From Bacteroidaceae bacterium (GTDB taxonomy: Bacteria > Bacteroidota > Bacteroidia > Bacteroidales > Bacteroidaceae), in contig JAKSLP010000006.1 in NCBI GenBank assembly GCA_024401115.1, positions 1-64,000 on the forward strand: a stretch of 64,000 bases of DNA, read 5' to 3'. Position 1 is the stretch's first letter. Every line of letters begins with the position of its first letter. Shown one piece after another: positions 1-8,207 of the stretch. A model generated the notes under the pieces. It had not been told where the DNA came from and ran no database searches. It saw nothing but the letters and a program-made list of their open reading frames with translations. The translations under genes were made by a program, and so were the position numbers.

Positions 1-206
1 ACAGACCTCAAATTGGTCTTCACATTGATAGAGGTCAGCAATTCACAATAAATATTAACATGATGGGAATTACTCCCAATAATCTATTTAATAATTCCAG
101 ATGCCAAGATGCTCTATTGCAACAGTTTAGATTCAATGGTATTGACGTACCTAAATCCGATATTGGAGTATACAACAGGGGGGCATGGGATATTAAAATG
201 AAATAA
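1..206 (+). CDS. C-terminal end of an unrecognised protein (5' truncated)
   Basis: An open frame enters at the window edge (first full codon at base 3) and ends at TAA 204-206, giving about 67 residues that finish DIKMK. I do not recognise the fold. The segment is polar and Asn-rich, with NMMGITPNNLF near its middle and one Cys. It lies 25 bp before an LHH nuclease-toxin gene on the same strand, so it may be the C-terminal domain of a polymorphic toxin or another cassette gene. That is inference from position only; the rest of the gene is outside the window. Confidence 0.5.
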   Translation, partial: RPQIGLHIDRGQQFTININMMGITPNNLFNNSRCQDALLQQFRFNGIDVPKSDIGVYNRGAWDIKMK

Positions 207-231
207 TTTCTAATAAAGGCATTGTTCGAAT

Positions 232-1035
232 ATGACTATAGAATCATTAAGCAATATTGAAGGACTTTCGGGAATTTCAGATAGTGGTAGAACGACGTTT
301 GAAATTTCAGATTCTCAACTCTCATATCTAAAGGAACTCGATGTTACTTCAGAAAACTGGGAGAACATGAGCGATTCGCAAAAAGAAATGGTTATTTCAA
401 AAATCAATGACAGATTTGAAGAAATGAACATTTCAGATAAAAATGTGATAAACGATGCTGTAAATGCTTCTTTTTCTCCTGAAATTGCAAATGACTTTAT
501 GTCCAAATTTGAAAACACCTTATCAGGACAAGTAGAAAAGACAGAATCTATTGGTTTGTCTGATATAGAGAAAAGAAAGCTTCACGAAGAAACAGGATGG
601 TCAAACAAGATAATTGATGTGATAAAGACTCCAGCAGAGGCAGAGGTCTATAAACAAGCAGGGCTAAAGGAAATGAACGGAAATTTAGAACGACTGGATA
701 TAGATTGGAATGCTAAAATTCCGCAAGATAGAATAGACAGGATGCGTTCCTTATATGGCGATGAAGTTGCAGATCGATGGAGTGGTAAAACCAATATGGA
801 TTTGATAAAGGAAGGCAAAGCGCCTTATGGTCCTGATGGCGAATGGATTAATCTTCATCATATAGGTCAAAAACCAGATAGTCCATTAGCAGAATTAACA
901 AACACTGAACATAAAACATATGATAGTATTTTGCACGACAAAACAAAATCCTCAGAGATAGAAAGGCCAGTGTTTAGAACAGAAAAACAAGCATATTGGA
1001 TGAATAGATATGCCGAACTTAATAATATAAAATAG
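232..1035 (+). CDS. LHH-family nuclease toxin (HNH/Endo VII fold), polymorphic-toxin type
   Basis: 267 residues. The C-terminal third carries the LHH signature: INLHHIGQKPDSPLAEL near residues 203-219, then TEHK and an ILHDKT segment. These fit the LHH nuclease toxin domain of the HNH/Endonuclease VII superfamily, in which paired His residues bind metal and cut DNA. The middle part (TGWSNKIIDVIKTPAEAEVY) matches the stretch that normally precedes LHH. The first 110 residues are acidic and helical, with no signal peptide, PAAR, VgrG or Rhs repeat, so the delivery route is not visible. ATG 232 follows the upstream stop by 25 bp. Base composition is AT-rich compared with the window after 11 kb, consistent with acquired DNA. 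Confidence 0.8.
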   Translation: MTIESLSNIEGLSGISDSGRTTFEISDSQLSYLKELDVTSENWENMSDSQKEMVISKINDRFEEMNISDKNVINDAVNASFSPEIANDFMSKFENTLSGQVEKTESIGLSDIEKRKLHEETGWSNKIIDVIKTPAEAEVYKQAGLKEMNGNLERLDIDWNAKIPQDRIDRMRSLYGDEVADRWSGKTNMDLIKEGKAPYGPDGEWINLHHIGQKPDSPLAELTNTEHKTYDSILHDKTKSSEIERPVFRTEKQAYWMNRYAELNNIK

Positions 1036-1063
1036 AAATTCTAATCACCAAAAAAGAAGTCAG

Positions 1064-1435
1064 ATGTACCTATCTTTAGACTCATTGGGGAATAAAGCGA
1101 AGCCATATGTTGAGAAAGCTGGTAAAATGCTAAATCTTATCAGTTACCTTCAACCATATCTTCATAAAGACGGGCTTAATGATGCCAAGTCGGATTTGAA
1201 ACTATTGATGGATTACGTAACAGACATAGCACATGGGAATTATAGCAATTATCGCACGGATAGATTGTTGATAATCATAGCTGCATTACTATATGTGATA
1301 GACCCTGTCGATGTAGTTCCCGATCTCCTTGTCGGCGGTTTTTTGGATGATGCTACAGTCATAGGATGTGCAATTTCCAAAGTAGCAGAAGAACTTCAAG
1401 CATATAAAGTTTTCAAAGATGGTCAGTCAATTTGA
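1064..1435 (+). CDS. YkvA/DUF1232 family protein
   Basis: 123 residues. The segment IIIAALLYVIDPVDVVPDLL (residues about 67-86) followed by GFLDDATVIGCAI is the DUF1232 (YkvA) hallmark: a hydrophobic helix ending in a DPxDxxPD turn and then LDD. Members are small membrane-associated proteins of unknown biochemical role. The gene starts 28 bp after the LHH toxin gene on the same strand, so the pair looks co-transcribed. An immunity role is possible from position, but DUF1232 is not an immunity family I can confirm for LHH toxins. Its 3' end overlaps the convergent next gene by 13 bp. Confidence 0.75.
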   Translation: MYLSLDSLGNKAKPYVEKAGKMLNLISYLQPYLHKDGLNDAKSDLKLLMDYVTDIAHGNYSNYRTDRLLIIIAALLYVIDPVDVVPDLLVGGFLDDATVIGCAISKVAEELQAYKVFKDGQSI

Positions 1436-2814
1436 TTGACCTTTTTTATTCCATACTTCTTTAATGAGTTACGACTTGTGCTTATGTAAAGTAGAAATTC
1501 ATCAAAGGCGAGATATAGCTGATTGTTCATATGCATTGTTCCGACATTATCACCGAATTGAATTTTATCGAATCCCTCGTGACAATTTTTGGGGATTTTA
1601 AAGTATTCACCATCAACTTCTGTTGGTATATATAGGTAATCTTCTGTGATTGCATGTAAATTTGGATAGAAAGTATAGTCACAGTCTGAATACAATAATT
1701 CCTGACTACAGGAATTCATCCAATTACTATATATATCAATAGTTGTTTGGTCAGTTACCTTCGTTAGTGAAATTGACAATGGCCAAACATTTGAAGCCAT
1801 TAGTCTATGTAGAGAAAGCATACTTGGATTCTCTTTGGGCATTTCTGTTTTGTACCAAACATTGTCTGAATCACCATAAGCAAGTCCTTTCATTCTGTGT
1901 TTGATTGCTTCAGGATGAATTACATATACAATCATAGAACCATCGGCGGCTTCTGATAAAAACCATGTGTATTTGATTCCGGTGAGTCTATTTTCTGCAT
2001 TTTTATGCCAGTATGTAACAAAGTAGGTTCCTTCGTTTAGAGCTTTTTCAATCTGCCAAAAACTTGTATATAATAGGCTTCCAGAACATTCATTCCAGAT
2101 ACCTTCTATATCTATGTTAACCAACGTTTCTTTTACATTGTTAGATGTGTCATATAAGGAAGAAGTATCAGAGTATGATTCAAAGGTATTAAGAATCTCG
2201 CAAATATAATGATACAACATTATACGAGACTTATGTTGTTCACCTCTCGCTTTCGTTATTGTAGGGAGGATGCTAAACATAGTACCTTCATTGGTATACT
2301 TCTCTAATAAAGACATAACTGTTTCATAGTGTTGTGGCATATTGATAACATCACCATCCTTAGAATCATATCCTGGTAGTACTTTCATCAATAGCATAAC
2401 TAATATAGGTATGCTTATGTCTTCCTCTTCTATTCGATGATATATCGCAGATTTTTTTTTGCCATAACCGTCTTTGTTATATGGTGGGCAACAAAAACAT
2501 AAGATTTCCATAGCAGTTTTTTCTGGGTCTGCTCTGCGGGATAGATATGTTTTGTAAAAAGTCCATGTTTTTTTATATCTCTCTAAAAATCGATCTAAGG
2601 TAACATTTTCATCCGTCATTAATGAAACCTCAACTTTGAGATCCCTGAAAGCAGCACGCATTTTTGGGGAAGAAGCAAAACATCTTTTAATTCCATTGTT
2701 GTGAATGGAATGATTGTCAAGCATGTCCTCTAACTCATCCATAGTGTTGTAGATGAGTCTGGTGTTTGCAATAGTGATGAGCCACTCTTCGTATTTGTCG
2801 TATTCTTTGATCAT
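1423..2814 (-). CDS. unknown protein, about 463 residues, soluble
   Basis: I do not recognise this protein. It has no signal peptide or obvious membrane span. The N-terminal half is helical and charged; a CFCCPP cluster lies near residue 108; the C-terminal half is rich in Trp, Tyr and His (TYFVTYWHKN, NVWYKTEMP). ATG at 2814 is chosen over the in-frame TTG at 2820; both lie just downstream of a -7 box at 2841-2834, giving a leader of only about 7-13 nt. It is convergent with the DUF1232 gene and stands alone, in AT-rich accessory DNA. An accessory or defence role would be a guess. Confidence 0.7.
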   Translation of the reverse strand: MIKEYDKYEEWLITIANTRLIYNTMDELEDMLDNHSIHNNGIKRCFASSPKMRAAFRDLKVEVSLMTDENVTLDRFLERYKKTWTFYKTYLSRRADPEKTAMEILCFCCPPYNKDGYGKKKSAIYHRIEEEDISIPILVMLLMKVLPGYDSKDGDVINMPQHYETVMSLLEKYTNEGTMFSILPTITKARGEQHKSRIMLYHYICEILNTFESYSDTSSLYDTSNNVKETLVNIDIEGIWNECSGSLLYTSFWQIEKALNEGTYFVTYWHKNAENRLTGIKYTWFLSEAADGSMIVYVIHPEAIKHRMKGLAYGDSDNVWYKTEMPKENPSMLSLHRLMASNVWPLSISLTKVTDQTTIDIYSNWMNSCSQELLYSDCDYTFYPNLHAITEDYLYIPTEVDGEYFKIPKNCHEGFDKIQFGDNVGTMHMNNQLYLAFDEFLLYISTSRNSLKKYGIKKVNQID

Positions 2815-2833
2815 ATACAATAATTTGTTTGCG

Positions 2834-2841
2834 CAAAGGTA
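2834..2841 (-). promoter_or_regulatory. -7 promoter box for the unknown 463-residue gene
   Basis: On the minus strand this reads TACCTTTG, matching the Bacteroidales -7 consensus TAnnTTTG. It sits about 20 bp before ATG 2814. No convincing -33 TTTG is seen. Confidence 0.5.
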
Positions 2842-2971
2842 ATCTATCTTTCACATTAAAAACGAAAAAATATTAAAATAATTGTGAATTACATAAATAA
2901 AATGCTTTCGTGACGTACTAATATACAAAAAACAGACAATCAATAACAATTTATTTAAATGATTATAGTCA

Positions 2972-3006
2972 TTTGTTACTTGATTCAAAATTACACATTA
3001 ACTTTG
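2972..3006 (+). promoter_or_regulatory. promoter of the zinc-ribbon/PLD pair
   Basis: TAACTTTG at 2999-3006 matches TAnnTTTG; a TTTG at 2972-2975 lies 23 bp upstream, a little longer than the usual spacing. The implied transcription start near 3012 lies after the upstream in-frame ATG 2959, which supports ATG 3034 as the true start of the zinc-ribbon gene. Confidence 0.5.
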
Positions 3007-3033
3007 CATCAAGACAATAAAAAATCTTTTCAT

Positions 3034-3252
3034 ATGGTATTTGGAACAACAACCTTTAAGTGTGACGAATGTGGAAACAAGTTCATAGCACCTGCAGCAG
3101 AATGGTGCGCAACTTGTTTTATTGCACCTATGCCTTGCCCGAAATGTGGAAGTATGCATACCTACCCAGCAGGATTAAGCAATCTTGGAGGAGTATTCGG
3201 ACCGAATCCTGTGTATCGAAAAATATGGGAATCAGTAGATCAGAAGAAATGA
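3034..3252 (+). CDS. small zinc-ribbon protein
   Basis: 72 residues from ATG 3034. Three CxxC pairs are visible: KCDEC near residue 9, WCATC near 22 and PCPKC near 33, so one or two zinc-ribbon knuckles are likely. The tail (VFGPNPVYRKIWESVD) is not recognised. A longer frame starting at 2959 would begin upstream of the predicted transcription start and adds an unrelated hydrophobic stretch, so I reject it. The stop overlaps the start of the next gene (ATGA at 3249-3252), which points to translational coupling and a joint role with the PLD-like protein. Confidence 0.7.
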   Translation: MVFGTTTFKCDECGNKFIAPAAEWCATCFIAPMPCPKCGSMHTYPAGLSNLGGVFGPNPVYRKIWESVDQKK

Positions 3253-3764
3253 TTAAATACATCAGTAACTCAGCCCATTATCAAGAGGTAATTGCTCAGA
3301 TAAAGACTGTTAAACATACTCTGTGGATAGGCACAGCCGATATAAAGGACTTGTATGTGGAACTTGGCAAAGACAAGAAACCCTTCTTGGCTTTAATCGC
3401 TCAACTTATACGAAAGGGAGTTGAAGTAAGATTGATTCATGCTAAAGAGCCTGGTCAAGCATTTCGTGAAGACTTTGACAAGTACCCAGTTCTATATGAT
3501 AGGCTCGAAAGAGTACTATGTCCACGAGTGCATTTCAAAATAATAGTGCTTGACTGCCAAATGGTTTATATAGGCAGTGCTAACTTGACTGGTGCAGGAA
3601 TTGGAATGAAAGCAGATACAACAAGAAATTTTGAAGCCGGAATCATCACAGATGACCCAGAACTTGTTGAAGCAGCAATGAATCAATTCGATGAAGTTTG
3701 GATTGGTAATATGTGCAAGAAATGCAAACGCAAGGAGTATTGCGCTGATCCAATATCAAAATAG
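3249..3764 (+). CDS. phospholipase-D-like protein, single HKD motif, with Cys tail
   Basis: 171 residues. The motif HFKIIVLD (H-x-K-x4-D, near residue 96) followed by YIGSANLTGAG is the HKD signature of the PLD superfamily. One motif per chain suggests a dimer, as in Nuc/BfiI-type PLD nucleases, but substrate cannot be told. The C-terminus carries CKKCKRKEYC (residues about 157-166), a CxxC-x5-C cluster that may bind metal. ATG 3249 is used because it overlaps the upstream stop; the longer frame from 3069 runs out of phase through the zinc-ribbon gene. It probably acts with the upstream zinc-ribbon protein. A nuclease in DNA repair or defence is the likeliest reading, but not shown. Confidence 0.75.
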   Translation: MIKYISNSAHYQEVIAQIKTVKHTLWIGTADIKDLYVELGKDKKPFLALIAQLIRKGVEVRLIHAKEPGQAFREDFDKYPVLYDRLERVLCPRVHFKIIVLDCQMVYIGSANLTGAGIGMKADTTRNFEAGIITDDPELVEAAMNQFDEVWIGNMCKKCKRKEYCADPISK

Positions 3765-3775
3765 ATGACTACCAT

Positions 3776-3812
3776 AAGAAAAAGACACATCACCCAACAC
3801 GGATGGTGTGCC
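3776..3812 (-). terminator. rho-independent terminator of the mobilization genes
   Basis: Read on the minus strand, arms 3812-3801 and 3795-3784 pair at 11 of 12 positions (with some G-U) around a 5-nt loop and are followed by a T-rich run. It lies about 20 bp past the stop of the 3833-4639 gene. Confidence 0.65.
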
Positions 3813-3832
3813 TTTGCTTTAATTGTTATGAG

Positions 3833-4639
3833 TTACTTGACAGCTTCCTTCCTGTCCTTGTTCAACTTCTCCACAATCTCCTGAGGACTCTTCTTCTTTT
3901 GGACAACAGAATCAAGAGAGATTATGACATCACGATATTTCGGGTCGGACATCAGAACAGGCTTGATGATGCCATATTCCATGACCTGAGATTCAAGATC
4001 GTCGTATTCCACGCACTTGACAATAGCGAACAAAATTGCACAGAAACACGATACGTAACTTGCATATTTCCACAGGGTTGAAGTCATGTCATCATAGACT
4101 TTCTGTATTCTGACCTTCCATTTTGAAGAACTTCCTGAAGAATGTGTTGCTTCTGAGCTTGACGATGGTGTACCATTCGTCTTCGCTTTCATCTTCTCAT
4201 CGGCAAACTCCTCGGCTTTGGAAACCAGTCGCTTACAGACTTCATTAAAGATAACGTCCTGATTGTCTATGTGTAACTGCTTACAAGAGTAAGGGTCGAT
4301 TTCAACCTTGTGTTGTACACGAGGCATGGCTTTCTGGATGAACGCTGCCATCGAAGTAACCAAATCCTCCTTGCGTATGAGTTCAGAGAAGGATAATGGC
4401 TGAATCTGATTCTCTGACGAAGGAAGAGGCATTGCAGAAGGCTGCCTACCATTAGCCATAGACTTGGCAAAGGATGGAGTTGAAGTCTCTGTTATTGTCA
4501 GAACACCTCTGTCATCAACTGAGTAAGTCAACCCAAGCACCTCGGCCATTGCTTCCAACAATACCAGTTCCTGATTGTGCTGCTGGAAATTCTTATTCCA
4601 CTGAGCAGCCTCGACATTTGTTTTATCTGTTTTTGCCAT
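3833..4639 (-). CDS. mobilization-associated protein with one membrane span
   Basis: 268 residues, last gene of the mobilization group, 4 bp after the relaxase stop. The N-terminal half is soluble and helical; a Ser/Thr-rich linker (SSSSEATHSSGSSS) lies near residues 157-170; one hydrophobic segment (YASYVSCFCAILFAIVKCV) spans about residues 192-210; the tail is charged. No family is recognised. Position after a relaxase gene and the single span suggest an accessory factor that holds the relaxosome at the membrane or meets the conjugation machinery. That is inference. No catalytic motif is seen. Confidence 0.65.
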   Translation of the reverse strand: MAKTDKTNVEAAQWNKNFQQHNQELVLLEAMAEVLGLTYSVDDRGVLTITETSTPSFAKSMANGRQPSAMPLPSSENQIQPLSFSELIRKEDLVTSMAAFIQKAMPRVQHKVEIDPYSCKQLHIDNQDVIFNEVCKRLVSKAEEFADEKMKAKTNGTPSSSSEATHSSGSSSKWKVRIQKVYDDMTSTLWKYASYVSCFCAILFAIVKCVEYDDLESQVMEYGIIKPVLMSDPKYRDVIISLDSVVQKKKSPQEIVEKLNKDRKEAVK

Positions 4640-4643
4640 AAGC

Positions 4644-5846
4644 TTATCGTCTTGGTTTATATCCTATCTTCGGTTTAGATGCGGTAACTTGGTGATTATT
4701 CAGGAAACGGTACTTGTACTTTTCCTTATCGTCATCATCAAGGTCACGCCAGCCTTTATCGTTTCCTCCGCCACCTCCACCAGAGCCGACAGCCATTTGA
4801 GGACTGTAAGGTTGGAGCAACACTGTGAGCAACAGATCCAGTGCTATGTAACTGAACTTGCCATCATCCGAAGGTGTATGGAACTCCTCGGTGTTGAACT
4901 TCTGAAGATCAACAGAACTCAGTAATGATGGTATCGAAGGATAGTTGAACTTGGGTAGTTTGTTGCCAGGGAATGAGGTTTCCCAATCTGGGTATTTCTT
5001 CTCGCAACGATACCACGCATCCAGATAGTTGATGTCATACAGACGTTCACGATAGTTGTTGTAGAATTGTTCCACGCTGTTGTGCGTCTGCTGATAGTAG
5101 TCACCAAACTTCTCTGTGAGTTTAGGGAGCGTAAGCGACCTGTCTAACTGGCTACCTGAGAATGACAACTTGCCATCAGAGAATGAAATACCCATCACCT
5201 TACCTGTGGCATTGTTGTATCGGAATTTCATCGCAATAACTTCGGCTTTCAACTTGTCATTGAACTCCTCCCAGTTCTTGGCTTTATCCTTGCACTTGAC
5301 CACTTTATCATAGATGGCATACTTGGCTTTGTCCTTTCCTCGAAGGCGGTCTCTGTTGACCGACTCTTTACCTGAAGAAATGTAGAAGCCATACTTCTTT
5401 GTAAGGTACAGACAAGCCTTTCTGCTGCGCTCTCGTTCATTACTGGCATCAATGACCTCGCCTTTGCGGTTCACTCTGGAGAACATGAAATGAAGATGTG
5501 GATGCTTCTTATCATGATGGCGAGTAGCAAAGTACTCTGTGTCCTCGATACCCATCAGTTTCATGTACTCCCTCATGACTTTTAGCATAAGTTCGTCAGT
5601 CAGACGTGTGCCATCCCTTGCGTGCCATGAAAGAGAGATATGCTTCAGCGGATCCCTCAGTTGATGGTCACCTCGAAGCGAATAAGCCTCGAATAATCGG
5701 GCAACAGTTCTGTAGTCCTCTGTGTCTGTGAGGAGAATACCATCACTGGCACATAGAATCTTCGCTTTCTTGTCCGGCTCGTCTCGTCCCAGGGCGTAGG
5801 CTACCATATCTGCGAAGTCTGCGCCACTTGTTATGTTTGCAACCAT
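4644..5846 (-). CDS. MOBP-like relaxase/mobilization nuclease
   Basis: 400 residues. The metal-binding motif RHHDKKHPHLHF (residues about 109-120; H-x-D-x2-H-x-H-x-H) is the histidine triad of relaxase/mobilization nucleases, which nick oriT and stay covalently attached through a Tyr. Tyr17 in VAYALGRD is a candidate nucleophile. The rest is basic and soluble, with a Gly run (six Gly near residue 357). It follows the MobC-like gene by 27 bp. Together with the candidate oriT it makes a mobilizable module that would need transfer functions supplied in trans, since no type IV secretion genes are present. Confidence 0.88.
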   Translation of the reverse strand: MVANITSGADFADMVAYALGRDEPDKKAKILCASDGILLTDTEDYRTVARLFEAYSLRGDHQLRDPLKHISLSWHARDGTRLTDELMLKVMREYMKLMGIEDTEYFATRHHDKKHPHLHFMFSRVNRKGEVIDASNERERSRKACLYLTKKYGFYISSGKESVNRDRLRGKDKAKYAIYDKVVKCKDKAKNWEEFNDKLKAEVIAMKFRYNNATGKVMGISFSDGKLSFSGSQLDRSLTLPKLTEKFGDYYQQTHNSVEQFYNNYRERLYDINYLDAWYRCEKKYPDWETSFPGNKLPKFNYPSIPSLLSSVDLQKFNTEEFHTPSDDGKFSYIALDLLLTVLLQPYSPQMAVGSGGGGGGNDKGWRDLDDDDKEKYKYRFLNNHQVTASKPKIGYKPRR

Positions 5847-5873
5847 TGTTGTTCGTTTTGTTAGTTATTTCTG

Positions 5874-6347
5874 TTAGTCCTCATCAGGATTCTTGTAAAT
5901 GATAGTTGGACGCATCAAGTCACCACCTCTGACCATTCGGGCTATAACTTCCTTGATGGATAGAAGCACGTCTTTTGCCAGTTGCTCCAAGCCGAAAATT
6001 CCTGCGGCATTTGCCTTGTGTGCAATCTGATTTACGTTACCACCCATCTTTGCAAGATCACCCACCATGTCAATCTGGTCTTCACGCATGTGAGCTTGAA
6101 CGACTTTTACAAGAGGTGCATCATGCAGGTAGTGCTGAACAGTCTGGTTTGCCTGCTGTGCTTGATAGACAAGAGTATTGTGATCAATTTCGTTGTACCC
6201 TACATGGTAGTGATATGAATGCTTTTCCTCTGCTGAAAGGCGAGGTCTTCCTCCCTTTCGTTTCTCATCTGGATTCTTTATCTTACCCATAGATGTCTTA
6301 TCTAATGATGTATAATTGTCACGCTCGATAGGTGGAACATTCCACAA
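5874..6347 (-). CDS. MobC-like mobilization accessory protein
   Basis: 157 residues, or 138 if translation starts at the internal Met at 6290 (MGKIKNPDEKRKGGRPRL), which looks more natural for the family. The signature KMGGNVNQIAHKAN (near residue 100) is the conserved L-x-x-GNNxNQIA-type motif of bacterial mobilization proteins (MobC family), which bind oriT beside the relaxase. An N-terminal basic patch (KRKGGRPRLS) is typical. The gene lies directly upstream of the relaxase gene and downstream of the probable oriT. Confidence 0.82.
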   Translation of the reverse strand: MWNVPPIERDNYTSLDKTSMGKIKNPDEKRKGGRPRLSAEEKHSYHYHVGYNEIDHNTLVYQAQQANQTVQHYLHDAPLVKVVQAHMREDQIDMVGDLAKMGGNVNQIAHKANAAGIFGLEQLAKDVLLSIKEVIARMVRGGDLMRPTIIYKNPDED

Positions 6348-6636
6348 ACCTATAGCAGAAACTGCAATACAATACAGGCTTTCATCTGTGTTGTACTATC
6401 TATAAAAGCTGTGACGTAAGTTCTAAACTCTCTGATAAGAGGGAGATAGTATTTTTCCAAGCAAGTTCAGGAATGGTTAATTACCAGACCTATCAGGCAG
6501 TGCTACAGCGCGTTGCCTCTAAGGGAGAAGTCAACAGGGGTGGCTCGACCGGAGTTTTGGGTACGTTTATGGTACCAAAAACACAAACTTGCTACGGAAA
6601 AATACGTCTCTTTTCTCTGAATAGCGTTTCAACGGC
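6348..6636. other. intergenic stretch with candidate oriT
   Basis: 289 bp without a gene, between the MobC-like gene and the winged-helix gene. It contains an imperfect inverted repeat (arms 6554-6564 and 6572-6582, 10 of 11 pairs, 7-nt spacer) and a small CTCT-gata-AGAG hairpin near 6430. Mobilizable elements of Bacteroides commonly keep oriT just upstream of their mob genes, so this is the best oriT candidate. The nick site cannot be placed from sequence alone. Confidence 0.45.
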
Positions 6637-7422
6637 TTAAATCGTGCCTTTTTCGTCTTCGATGTCGTCGAAGAGGTTCCGCTGATAGCCAGCATTCTGT
6701 CTTGGGTGCTCTGTCACGCAAGGCGATGGTGTGCTATCATTAGAAGGGGCATGTTCAAACTTCTGTTTGTCGCCAGGCTCTACAGTTCCAGTATCAGACG
6801 GTGGCTCCTGCTCTGGACTTCCTTCTGTGTCCGCACCATGATTCGGACTCTGAGGAAGTTCGGGAGAAGGTGCTGCCGCTTTTATCTCAGAAGCCACATC
6901 TGTGTCCATGCCTTGGCTTGGTCTCTGATTGGCTTCAGGTACTGTTGCCGTAGGCAGGTTATCTGTTGTTCCGTCCGTAGGTGGCTCAGCGTTCTGCACC
7001 TGTTCATCAGATTGAGGATCGGGTGGCAGATTGCTGAATTCTGGATAACAGATGTCACCATCATTTGTCTGGCACTTATCAACCGACAGCATATCTGAGA
7101 TTGATGCCAGTCGAGAAGTGTGAAGACGGATGATGCCAAGGTCATCCATGGTGGAGAGAATCCTGACCATGGACTTACGACCCAGCTTCCAACGCTCGCT
7201 CATAGAGTGTGCGGAGGACTCTGCCTGACCAGTCAAAAGAGGTACAATGTTGCCTCTCTTGCTAAAAGAGGTGTCCACTATAGCCATATTGTCCAACAGG
7301 TCATTGTAGATGGCGAAATGTGATACTCCTGCTGTTGTACCAGCAAGGAAGTTTCGAGCCTCTGGAGTCAGTGTAATAGTGACTGTACAAGAGGGGAATG
7401 AAGTGTTATTTTTGTTTGCCAT
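6637..7422 (-). CDS. winged-helix-like protein with long disordered tail
   Basis: 261 residues. The first 100 resemble a DNA-binding winged helix: RWKLGRKSMVRILSTMDDLG near residues 77-96 reads as a recognition helix, followed by IIRLHTSR. From about residue 120 on, the chain is Pro/Glu/Ser/Thr-rich and almost certainly disordered, ending in an acidic patch (LFDDIEDEKG). It lies between the mob genes and the Xis-like gene, so a role in replication, copy control or regulation of the element is likely. I recognise no named family. Confidence 0.6.
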   Translation of the reverse strand: MANKNNTSFPSCTVTITLTPEARNFLAGTTAGVSHFAIYNDLLDNMAIVDTSFSKRGNIVPLLTGQAESSAHSMSERWKLGRKSMVRILSTMDDLGIIRLHTSRLASISDMLSVDKCQTNDGDICYPEFSNLPPDPQSDEQVQNAEPPTDGTTDNLPTATVPEANQRPSQGMDTDVASEIKAAAPSPELPQSPNHGADTEGSPEQEPPSDTGTVEPGDKQKFEHAPSNDSTPSPCVTEHPRQNAGYQRNLFDDIEDEKGTI

Positions 7423-7443
7423 AGAAGTGAACTCTAAAAATGG

Positions 7444-7776
7444 TTAATGGAATCTTGCTCTCACAATTGTGTTGGGTGGATAGTCCTTTACAATCTCGTC
7501 CATGCGAGCAACAAGTTTGTTGTACTCTGCCTCAGTAAGTTGTTTTACACAAAATGATTTGAGTTTGTCAGCAAACTTCTGACGCATACCGATCATCCAT
7601 GGAATCTTTGACTCTTCAACATATTCGGGAAGAATATAGCGAAACCAGCCCTGAACATAGCGTTCCATCGTAAGAGAGCCTTCGCCTGTCTTAGCCCAGA
7701 AAACGCTACATTCAACAGTGTCATCATGTAATCTCTGTAGGTCTATCATACCAGTTCGTTCTAAACTCTGATACAT
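7444..7776 (-). CDS. unknown small protein of the mobilizable element
   Basis: 110 residues, no recognised domain. Trp-rich mid-section (YVQGWFRYILPEYV and IPWMIGMRQKF) with helical ends. It sits 18 bp after the Xis-like gene and 21 bp before the winged-helix gene on the same strand, so it belongs to the same transcript. Its function cannot be told from sequence. Confidence 0.6.
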   Translation of the reverse strand: MYQSLERTGMIDLQRLHDDTVECSVFWAKTGEGSLTMERYVQGWFRYILPEYVEESKIPWMIGMRQKFADKLKSFCVKQLTEAEYNKLVARMDEIVKDYPPNTIVRARFH

Positions 7777-7794
7777 ACGACTGAAGTTTAATGA

Positions 7795-8133
7795 TTATCG
7801 ATTCTGTTTACCCAACATCTGCATGTGAAGACGAGCTTCTTCTGCTATCTCGTCAATGGAATCTTCTCGATTCTGACGAACCCATTCCAGAAGGTCAGAC
7901 TTCTCAAAGTAGATCATCTTGCCGTTAGGACGGTAGAATGGAATGGTGTGCTCATGTGTCATCTTGTACAGAGTAGAACGCTTCATGCCGAGGAATACTG
8001 CTGCCTCTTCAAGTGTCAAAGTCTCCTTGGCAGGGATGAGGAGATTTTCGAGAAACGCCATGCGCTTCTGTAGGTCAGCTATGTTGCGCTGTGCCTGAGT
8101 GTCCTGTGCGGACTTGTTTGTTACATTATTCAT
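7795..8133 (-). CDS. excisionase-like helix-turn-helix DNA-binding protein
   Basis: 112 residues. A short coiled-coil-like N-terminus (residues 10-35) is followed by LTLEEAAVFLGMKRSTLYKMTHEHTIPFYRPNGKMIYF, reported here by its parts: EEAAVFLGMKRSTLYKM is the MerR/Xis-type helix-turn-helix and IPFYRPNGK the wing. Such proteins act as excisionases or regulators in Bacteroides mobile elements. It is the first gene of the minus-strand group 8133 to 3833. A -7 box at 8215-8208 gives a leader of about 65 nt. Confidence 0.78.
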   Translation of the reverse strand: MNNVTNKSAQDTQAQRNIADLQKRMAFLENLLIPAKETLTLEEAAVFLGMKRSTLYKMTHEHTIPFYRPNGKMIYFEKSDLLEWVRQNREDSIDEIAEEARLHMQMLGKQNR

Positions 8134-8207
8134 TATTATCCTGTTTTGATTATTCGATTAAAGAAAGAGCAAGTGTCACGAACGAAACGTGATTGAAATC
8201 TGGGTGC

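Noticed and set aside
2959..3033. N-terminal extension of the zinc-ribbon protein
   Set aside because: Lies upstream of the predicted transcription start and encodes an unrelated hydrophobic stretch.
3069..3248. N-terminal extension of the PLD-like protein
   Set aside because: Overlaps the zinc-ribbon gene out of frame; ATG 3249 with ATGA overlap is the natural start.
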